Shown: one piece after another, positions 7,687-13,885 of the stretch
How positions within the stretch are numbered: the stretch's first letter is position 1
Layout of the letters: every line of letters begins with the position of its first letter
Source: JAAKFL01 sp964629645
GTDB taxonomy: Bacteria; Chlamydiota; Chlamydiia; Chlamydiales; SLFE01
Assembly: GCA_964629645.1 (NCBI GenBank)
Contig: CAZVSU010000006.1
Coordinates: 1-49,629 of the forward strand
Reading direction: 5' to 3'
DNA length: 49,629 nt
Translations under genes and position numbers: made by a program
Notes under the pieces: generated by a model
What the model was told of the DNA's origin: nothing
Seen by the model: only the letters and a program-made list of their open reading frames with translations
Database searches by the model: none

Positions 7687-9070
7687 ACTGCTTCTATCAA
7701 TTGTCATTGGCGGGTTTCTTTGGCTTGTTCCCACACCTGAAGCTCTGACTGACCAAGCATGGCATCTTTTTGCTCTCTTTTTCGCCACCATCATCGGTGT
7801 CATCCTTCGGCCCTTTCCGATGGCGGGAACGGCATTAATCGGCTTAACGGCTGTTGTCCTCACGAAGACTCTCAGCTTCGAAGAGGCCTTTAGCGGTTTC
7901 TCACGCGATGTGATCTGGTTGATTGTCTTTGCCTTTTTTGTGGCCCACGGCATTATTAAAACAGGTCTCGGCGCACGCATCAGTTACCTCTTTATGATGC
8001 TTTTCGGCAAGAAAACCCTGGGCCTTGGCTATGGGATGGCGGCAACAGATCTTATCTTGGCTCCTGCGATCCCAAGCTCAACTGCACGAGCAGGAGGGGT
8101 TTTATTTCCTATTTTGGAATCTCTTGCCAATAACTACGAAAGCTACCCGCACAAGCCCTCTTCGAGAAAAATTGGGGGCTATCTCCTTGCGACGGCGTTT
8201 CAAATTAACGGTGTCACAAATGCGATGTTCATCACTGCTATGGCAGCCAATCCTCTCATTGTCGACATTGCAAAAGATAATGGGCTCAATGTCACCTGGG
8301 GCTCTTGGGCTCTGGCTGCACTCGTCCCGGGACTGATCAGCTTACTCGCCATACCCCTTGTTATCTATTGGATTTACCCGCCGGAAATCAAAACCACCCC
8401 CCACGCTAAGGAGTATGCCCAAAGCAACTTGAAAAAAATGGGAAAAATGAGTCACCAGGAATGGATCATGCTGACCACGTTCCTCCTATTGATCGTTCTT
8501 TGGATGTGGGGTCCGGAGTTTCAGTTGAAAGCTGCGACGACCGCTCTTTTGGGTTTAAGCATTCTTATGATCACAAAGGTGTTAACATGGCAAGAACTGG
8601 TGAAAGAGACCGGAGCATGGAGCACGCTGATCTGGTTTTCAGTGTTGCTGACGATGGCAACTTTCCTTAATAAGCTCGGCTTTACCGAGTGGTTCGGCGG
8701 CCTTGTCGTCGCGCGCGTTGAGTTTTTGGACTGGAAGCTCGCCTTTTTCTTCCTTTCCTTGATTTATTTTTACTGCCACTACTTTTTTGCAAGCAACTTG
8801 GCGCACGTTGGGGCGCTTTTGCCCACGTTTTTAGCTGTCGCGATCCAGCTCGGCGCCCCTCCCCTGTTCTCTTTTTACGTCCTGGCCTTTTTTAGCAGCC
8901 TGTTTGGAGGGCTCACACACTATGGAAGCGGTCCTGCGGCAATCCTTTATGGCGCCGGGTATGTTCCCGTGCGAGACTGGTGGACTGTGGGCTTTGTCTC
9001 CAGCGTCGCCAACGTGATCATTTGGCTGACGGCCGGAACCATCTGGTGGAAATTTTTAGGAATCTTTTAA
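7673..9070 (+). CDS. DASS/SLC13 family dicarboxylate transporter (2-oxoglutarate/malate translocator type)
   Basis: 465 residues with about 11-12 membrane helices. The scaffold carries the repeated family signatures of divalent anion:sodium symporters: the segment APAIPSSTARAGG and the helix hairpin with QINGVTNAMFITAMAANP in the first half, and HYFFASNLAHVGALLP and GGLTHYGSGPAAILYG in the second. The closest relatives I recognise are the plastid DiT1-type 2-oxoglutarate/malate translocators. Chlamydiae carry one such carrier (SodiTI), used to import host dicarboxylates for their incomplete TCA cycle. The ATG lies inside the last codons of the aminopeptidase gene. Substrate is inferred from family only. 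Confidence 0.85.
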   Translation: MSSLKLLLSIVIGGFLWLVPTPEALTDQAWHLFALFFATIIGVILRPFPMAGTALIGLTAVVLTKTLSFEEAFSGFSRDVIWLIVFAFFVAHGIIKTGLGARISYLFMMLFGKKTLGLGYGMAATDLILAPAIPSSTARAGGVLFPILESLANNYESYPHKPSSRKIGGYLLATAFQINGVTNAMFITAMAANPLIVDIAKDNGLNVTWGSWALAALVPGLISLLAIPLVIYWIYPPEIKTTPHAKEYAQSNLKKMGKMSHQEWIMLTTFLLLIVLWMWGPEFQLKAATTALLGLSILMITKVLTWQELVKETGAWSTLIWFSVLLTMATFLNKLGFTEWFGGLVVARVEFLDWKLAFFFLSLIYFYCHYFFASNLAHVGALLPTFLAVAIQLGAPPLFSFYVLAFFSSLFGGLTHYGSGPAAILYGAGYVPVRDWWTVGFVSSVANVIIWLTAGTIWWKFLGIF

Positions 9071-9093
9071 CCTCTGATGACTGAGTTGATTGG

Positions 9094-9732
9094 TTAATAC
9101 AAAAAGTCGAGATTAAGCCGCACGATGTCGTCGCGCGACCAGAGATCTCGGTTGATTTTGTTCCATTGAAAGGTAAAATCTGCGAGAAGAAAAATATGGT
9201 CGGTCATCACGAGCTTTCCCCCCATACGCAGACGATTTCGACTCAGGTTCATGATTTTATCAAAAAAGAGCTCATCTTTGATGTAAGGGGTCACTTTATC
9301 TTCGATTAGTGCAGGAAAGTTGACAATAAATTGATTCCGGAACAAGAAATTATCTCTTCGACTGCGGTACTCGAGTCTCGCTCTATTACCTAGAAGAAAA
9401 TTTTTCACCTTCCAAACTTTTGTCACCGTAAAGCGAGGATTCTCCTCCGGGATCCATTGATTCTCACGATTGATAAGCCCCTCGCGAAAACTGGGGATCA
9501 CGCGAAGGTCGTCGCTCACTCTAAAAACAATGCCCATCTCAAAAAATTGGAAACCGAGCCGCGAGGCGTTATCGACAAACCTTAATCCGTGAAATGCGTA
9601 AAGGACTTTATCGTCTCCCACTTTGATCCCAAGATCAGTTCGGGTCCAAAATTGGTGGTCCCGGAATTCGGATCGCGCAAGCAAAGACGAACTTAACAGT
9701 GAAAAGATGATGGCAAGTCTGGCTATCAGCAT
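9094..9732 (-). CDS. DUF2490 outer-membrane beta-barrel protein
   Basis: 212 residues with an N-terminal signal peptide (MLIARLAIIFSLLSSSLLARS). The body is made of alternating aromatic/charged strands: FRDHQFWTRTDLGIKV, RARLEYRSRRDNFLFRNQ, RMGGKLVMTDHIFLLADFTFQW, ending in aromatic Y after LDFL, as expected for a small outer-membrane barrel. The layout (WxR near the start, RNR..LEYR in the middle) is that of DUF2490. Function of the family is unknown. It converges with the SLC13 transporter, leaving only 23 bases between stops, and lies downstream of the F-box gene on the same strand with an 83-base gap. Host contact is possible but not shown. Confidence 0.7.
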   Translation of the reverse strand: MLIARLAIIFSLLSSSLLARSEFRDHQFWTRTDLGIKVGDDKVLYAFHGLRFVDNASRLGFQFFEMGIVFRVSDDLRVIPSFREGLINRENQWIPEENPRFTVTKVWKVKNFLLGNRARLEYRSRRDNFLFRNQFIVNFPALIEDKVTPYIKDELFFDKIMNLSRNRLRMGGKLVMTDHIFLLADFTFQWNKINRDLWSRDDIVRLNLDFLY

Positions 9733-9815
9733 AAGCTGTCAATATAATGACTCAACCATTAATAAAAAATTAAATTTTCCCTTTGGCGAAAGAGAGGCCT
9801 TGAAGCAAGCTCAAT

Positions 9816-11168
9816 CTAATCGTTTCCAAGTGAATACGAAACGAGACGAAACTCTGTATCGCAGGATTGCAGAATGGACAACCTCTCATCAAAAAGGGCC
9901 ACGTCTTGAATTTCGGTTCTTTGCTTATCGAGCAGGCCGCGCTTCGTGGATTTGATTTTATATGTTTTGAAAGAGGGCAAGTGTAAGATGGTGAGCGAAC
10001 GGCGATTCATTCTCTGATAGGCCATAAAGTTATTGAAAAGCCAAAGTTTATCCTGGCCCCAAAGGGCAACCGAAAGGGGCGAACCGATCAATCCTCCGGA
10101 TTGAGCATCCAAAACGATGAGATCCCCACTCTTTTTTTTGGGATTCGCCTCTTTCAGAACCACCCAACGTGTATTGAGGGCAAGAACGTCTAAAGAGTCA
10201 TACTTCCCGATCGCCTTGCATTCCCTAAACCATTTCAGTTGAAGAACGCCCAATTTATCAATTTTATACGCCACAATACTTTGACATGGGTTGCTCAAAA
10301 CGATTTGATTCCGGCTGTAGTGAGTCTGATCTTCCAAACGATCTGTGACATGATTTTTGGTGAATTTAAATGTATGAAGGTTAAACGTTCGATAGGTCGT
10401 CTCGTCAACGACATAGTCAAGACCCTCTTTGCGATAAGCAGCAATTTTCAAAATCGCCCAGTGGTCGACACGATACACCTCTTTGATTTCATTTTTCTTT
10501 GCGCGGAATTTTGTTTGCAAATCCAAGGAGACGGTCATGTCTTCAGACAACAGATCCCAAATCTGGAAAACGCCTGTATTTCCTATCACAAGAAGGTGAT
10601 TCTCACCATAAAACAGAAAATATTTCATTGCCGGCAAACAGTAGTCCGCCTTTTTCATCCCGTAAGAAGATGGGGCGACGTTGATCGAAAAAGAGCATGT
10701 CTTCCCTTCGATATCAAATTGATACTGCGAGACATAGTCCTTTGTGATGATCCATCGATCCGAATAAGAGACAACACTCGTGAGGCGGGGCGTTGCATCA
10801 TTTCGGACTACGGTGAGAAAATTCGCGCGATCCATCACCTTTGTCTGCTCGCGAGAGGCGTGCAAAATTTTGGCCATGGGCTTGTCGCCGGATACCCAAT
10901 CTGTCACATCGGGCTCTGCTTTTGCGATCGTTTTAAAAAAGAGCTCCGGAGCGGCGAGCACCGAATTCTGATTGACCGGAAGATCTTTGTCTTCCGAGAG
11001 GGCTTTCCACCGTCTGTTGACAAGCGAGCAGACTCCGAGCTGTTGGGCGTTGAGAAAAGAAAAAATCATCAAAAAGAGCTCATCGTTTAAGCAAAGCGTC
11101 GGATCGTTTCGCAAGGCCTGTCCAAACCATTTCGTTTCGATCATCCGAAATCCGTGAGTCGAATACAT
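9816..11168 (-). CDS. F-box protein with a propeller-like C-terminal region (candidate host-ubiquitin effector)
   Basis: 450 residues. Residues about 26-60 are a clear F-box, with the core LNDELFLMIFSFL, the CSLVNRRW turn and KALSED end. This binds Skp1 in eukaryotic SCF ubiquitin ligases. The remainder (about 110-450) is rich in short beta-strand blocks of the kind YFLFYGENHLLVIGNTG-FQIWDLL, DHWAILKIAAY, TRWVVLKEA, SGDLIVLDAQSGG and LTILHLPSF, consistent with a degenerate WD40/beta-propeller substrate-binding module. There is no signal peptide, as expected for a type III secreted effector. A purine-rich AAGGGGGAAGAG sits just upstream of the ATG; ATG at codon 9 is an alternative start. F-box genes are known to be expanded in amoeba-associated chlamydiae; delivery and target here are inference. 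Confidence 0.8.
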   Translation of the reverse strand: MYSTHGFRMIETKWFGQALRNDPTLCLNDELFLMIFSFLNAQQLGVCSLVNRRWKALSEDKDLPVNQNSVLAAPELFFKTIAKAEPDVTDWVSGDKPMAKILHASREQTKVMDRANFLTVVRNDATPRLTSVVSYSDRWIITKDYVSQYQFDIEGKTCSFSINVAPSSYGMKKADYCLPAMKYFLFYGENHLLVIGNTGVFQIWDLLSEDMTVSLDLQTKFRAKKNEIKEVYRVDHWAILKIAAYRKEGLDYVVDETTYRTFNLHTFKFTKNHVTDRLEDQTHYSRNQIVLSNPCQSIVAYKIDKLGVLQLKWFRECKAIGKYDSLDVLALNTRWVVLKEANPKKKSGDLIVLDAQSGGLIGSPLSVALWGQDKLWLFNNFMAYQRMNRRSLTILHLPSFKTYKIKSTKRGLLDKQRTEIQDVALFDERLSILQSCDTEFRLVSYSLGND

Positions 11169-11235
11169 CAGCTCTTCCCCCTTAACTTATGACCACCTGT
11201 GATATAGTCGATTTGCCTCTATTTAACAATCGGAG

Positions 11236-11267
11236 TTGAATCAAAAATGTCAATTTTCTAATATAAT
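11236..11267 (+). promoter_or_regulatory. Candidate sigma-70-type promoter for the guaB-purine operon
   Basis: A perfect -10 hexamer TATAAT at 11262-11267 is preceded by TTGAAT at 11236-11241. The spacer is long (20 bases), so the -35 assignment is weak. It lies about 100 bases upstream of guaB and is the only good promoter-like sequence between the divergent F-box gene and guaB. Confidence 0.45.
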
Positions 11268-11325
11268 CTGATATGAAAGCTGGGAGTCATCACAGCCCAC
11301 CAAAACAAAAGCACGCGAATAAAGA

Positions 11326-11354
11326 CCGCCGAAGAGATCTTCTGCGGCCTTTTT
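11326..11354 (+). terminator. Terminator-like hairpin in the guaB leader (possible attenuator)
   Basis: A hairpin forms from CCGCCGAAG and CTTCTGCGG (11326-11334 with 11339-11347, one mismatch, 4-base loop), followed after two C residues by five T residues (11350-11354). It lies between the candidate promoter and the guaB start codon, 17 bases before the ATG. A terminator placed here would stop operon transcription unless it is regulated, so attenuation by purine supply is an attractive but unproven reading. Confidence 0.45.
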
Positions 11355-11370
11355 CATAAACGGGGGAAAA

Positions 11371-12936
11371 ATGGAGATTGAGAGTTTTTTTAACGCGTTT
11401 AACGGTCAAAGCTTGACTTATGATGATTTGATTTTTCTCCCCTCCTACGTCGATTTCGGCTTGGAATCCATCACACTTAAGACAAAAATCACTCGAGAAG
11501 TCGAACTCAACGTTCCTATTTGCAGCTCTCCGATGGATACCGTGACCGAAGAGGCGTTGGCTATTGGCGTTGCCTTGCAGGGAGGAATCGGATTTGTCCA
11601 TTACAATATGGATCCTTGGCAACAAAAAAAGCTAATAGAGAAAATCAAATGTTTTAAAAGCGGCCTTGTTCCCGATCCCCTGACCATCTCCCCCGAAGCC
11701 AAAATCCGCGATGTTGTGGCCGTTCAAAATGAGTATGGTTTCACGAGCATACCCGTCACTGAAAATGGCGAATCGCACGGCACGCTTGTCGGAATGATCA
11801 CAAAATATGACTACTCGACATTAACTGACGAAGATTTGGAAAAAACAGTCAAGGAACGGATGACACCTGCCGAAAGGCTTTCGGTGGCGACATTTGATGA
11901 AATCAGCACAAACGGCAGCCTCAACATCAAGCTGGCCAATGCCAGGCTGGTCGATAGCCACAGCACTGCCCTTCCCATCACCGATAGAAACGGGTGCCTG
12001 CTCTACTTCCTTACGAGATCCGATCTCGAAAAGCACATGAGCTGCCCCCATGCGACTAGCGACCGGTCTAAGAGGCTGCTCGCGGGCGCTGCCGTAGAAA
12101 CCTGGTTTGAAAAAGCCGAAGAACGCCTTGCAGCCATCCATCGCGACGTCGATGTGATCGTCTTCGACACTTCGCAAGGGTTCACGTCTTATGAACTTGA
12201 TTTGATCCGGTGGACCAAAAAGCACTATCCCGATCTTCAAGTCATAGGAGGCAACGTCGTCACAGCCAATGCCTGCGAAGCTTTGATAAAGGCCGGCGTC
12301 GACGGCATCAGAGTCGGGATGGGATCGGGCTCGATATGTACCACCCAAGAAGTGGGCGGAGTCGGCCGAGGGCAAGCGACAGCTGTTTACCAGTGCGCCA
12401 AAGCATGTCTTCCCTATGGCGTTCCCGTCATTGCTGATGGAGGGGTTCGGAAAAGCGCCGACATTATCAAAGCTCTTTGTTTGGGCGCCAGTGCTGTGAT
12501 GCTGGGCTCTCTCCTTGCCAGCACGGACGAGGCCCCCGGTAAAACCCATATTCGCGACGGCGTCAGAGTAAAAGAGTACCGCGGTATGGGGTCGATACAG
12601 GCGATGGCGAGGGGAAGTTCCGTCCGCTATGGTATGCAAAACCTCGCAAGCAGAGTGCCGGAAGGGGTGATGGGGATGGTCCCATCCCGAGGATCGGTGT
12701 CTGATTGGATCCCCTTTTTGATGCAAGGTGTGAAGCAGGGTCTTTACAAGCTCGGGCATAAAAGTGTCGACGATATTCAAGACAAGCTGACAAAAAATGA
12801 CATCCACCTCGAAAAACGCTCTGAAGAGGCAAAAAGGGAAGGGGACATCCACGGCCTTTACGAGGTCCACCTGGAAGCGATGTATCCCTCTGCTAAACCT
12901 GAGCAAAAAGCTGTCTCTCAGATGGTCAACAACTAA
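11371..12936 (+). CDS. guaB: Inosine-5'-monophosphate dehydrogenase, eukaryotic type
   Basis: 521 residues catalysing the NAD-dependent oxidation of IMP to XMP, the committed step to GMP. The catalytic loop is RVGMGSGSICTTQEVGGVGR with Cys323, the substrate site DGGVRKSADIIKALCLGAS, and the flap YRGMGSIQAM. A CBS-pair subdomain occupies about residues 105-225. Several signatures are those of plant/animal IMPDH rather than the usual bacterial form: GMGSGSIC instead of GIGPGSIC, TQEV..VGRGQATAVY, SSPMDTVTE, and the C-terminal HLEKRSEEAKREGDIHGLYE, which parallels the eukaryotic E-x-RT..A..EGG(V)H(S/G)L end. It is the first gene of the purine run, 11 codons after a GGGGG Shine-Dalgarno-like stretch. 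Horizontal gain from a eukaryote is the simplest idea; phylogeny is needed to decide. Confidence 0.95.
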   Translation: MEIESFFNAFNGQSLTYDDLIFLPSYVDFGLESITLKTKITREVELNVPICSSPMDTVTEEALAIGVALQGGIGFVHYNMDPWQQKKLIEKIKCFKSGLVPDPLTISPEAKIRDVVAVQNEYGFTSIPVTENGESHGTLVGMITKYDYSTLTDEDLEKTVKERMTPAERLSVATFDEISTNGSLNIKLANARLVDSHSTALPITDRNGCLLYFLTRSDLEKHMSCPHATSDRSKRLLAGAAVETWFEKAEERLAAIHRDVDVIVFDTSQGFTSYELDLIRWTKKHYPDLQVIGGNVVTANACEALIKAGVDGIRVGMGSGSICTTQEVGGVGRGQATAVYQCAKACLPYGVPVIADGGVRKSADIIKALCLGASAVMLGSLLASTDEAPGKTHIRDGVRVKEYRGMGSIQAMARGSSVRYGMQNLASRVPEGVMGMVPSRGSVSDWIPFLMQGVKQGLYKLGHKSVDDIQDKLTKNDIHLEKRSEEAKREGDIHGLYEVHLEAMYPSAKPEQKAVSQMVNN

Positions 12937-12946
12937 AGGAACCCCT

Positions 12947-13885
12947 ATGACAACATACCGAGAATCGGGAGTGGATATTGAATTAGGTCATGATTTTGTT
13001 TCCAGGCTTAAAAATCTTTGCCCCGGCATCGGTGGCTTCAGCGGTTTTTACCCTCTAGGAGATCAATATCTTGTCTCAGGTGCCGACGGTGTCGGCACCA
13101 AGCTCAAACTCGCATTTGAAACCGGTGTTCATAACACCGTCGGAATCGACCTTGTTGCGATGTGTGTCAATGATATTGCAACATCGGGGGCCAAGCCGCT
13201 TTTCTTTCTGGATTACTTTGCGACGTCAAAGCTCGATGTCGATCAGGCCGAACAGGTCGTTTCCGGCATCCTGAAAGGGTGCGAAGAAGCGGGCTGCGCG
13301 CTCCTTGGCGGAGAAACAGCTGAAATGCCCGGGTTCTACAAACCCGGTGAATATGATCTATCGGGCTTCGCTGTTGGAATCGTCGACAGAGACAAAGTCA
13401 TCGACGGCTCAAAAATAACACCCGGCTGCGCGGTGATCGGGCTCCCGTCAAGCGGAGTACACAGCAATGGATTCTCGCTCATACGGTCGCTCCTAAATAA
13501 AACTGAAGCCGATCCTCCCCTTTTGGAGCAGTTGATGACACCGACTCGCCTCTATCCCAAAATCATTGCATCGCTATCTGAACACTATCATCTGCTCGGT
13601 CTTGCCCACATCACAGGGGGCGGCATCGTTGAAAATGTCCCGAGAATGTTGCCGAAAGGATGCGGCGTCACGCTTGACGGAGGGAGTTGGGATATTCCTC
13701 CAATCTTTGACTGGATCCAACAAACAGCAGGCGTGGACATAAACGAAATGCGGCGCACATTTAATATGGGGATCGGGATGGCCGTCGTTGTGGCCGAACA
13801 TGATGCGGATTCTCTTTGCCGGGAGTTTGATCTTCCAAGAATCGGAAAGGTGACCGATAGGGAGGGAATCGTTTGGCACTCTTAG
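12947..13885 (+). CDS. purM: Phosphoribosylformylglycinamidine cyclo-ligase (AIR synthetase)
   Basis: 312 residues from the ATG at 12947, which has AAAGGA six bases upstream. The open frame continues further upstream but only within guaB. PurM converts FGAM to AIR with ATP. Visible family motifs are GADGVGTKLKLA near the N-terminus, MCVNDIATSGAKPLFFLDYFA, CALLGGETAEMPGFY, and GLPSSGVHSNGFSL, with GLAHITGGGIVENVPRML in the C-terminal half. It is slightly shorter than E. coli PurM (345), mainly at the ends. It begins 10 bases after guaB and overlaps the TTG start of purL by 13 bases. Confidence 0.95.
   Translation: MTTYRESGVDIELGHDFVSRLKNLCPGIGGFSGFYPLGDQYLVSGADGVGTKLKLAFETGVHNTVGIDLVAMCVNDIATSGAKPLFFLDYFATSKLDVDQAEQVVSGILKGCEEAGCALLGGETAEMPGFYKPGEYDLSGFAVGIVDRDKVIDGSKITPGCAVIGLPSSGVHSNGFSLIRSLLNKTEADPPLLEQLMTPTRLYPKIIASLSEHYHLLGLAHITGGGIVENVPRMLPKGCGVTLDGGSWDIPPIFDWIQQTAGVDINEMRRTFNMGIGMAVVVAEHDADSLCREFDLPRIGKVTDREGIVWHS

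Noticed and set aside
10239..11090. A 283-codon plus-strand frame within the F-box gene.
   Set aside because: It is opposite the F-box reading frame, has no domain, and is His/Cys/Arg-rich in the manner of a shadow frame; the F-box on the other strand is decisive.
11257..11320. Purine riboswitch ahead of guaB (TATAATC...ATATG resembles its core).
   Set aside because: The spacing between TATAATC and ATATG is too short for the P2 stem, and the conserved GTTTCTACC and ACTATGG segments are absent. TATAAT is better read as a -10 box.
11821..12906. A 361-codon open frame antisense to guaB.
   Set aside because: It lies entirely opposite a highly conserved enzyme and has no recognisable protein features; long antisense frames are common in GC-moderate coding DNA.
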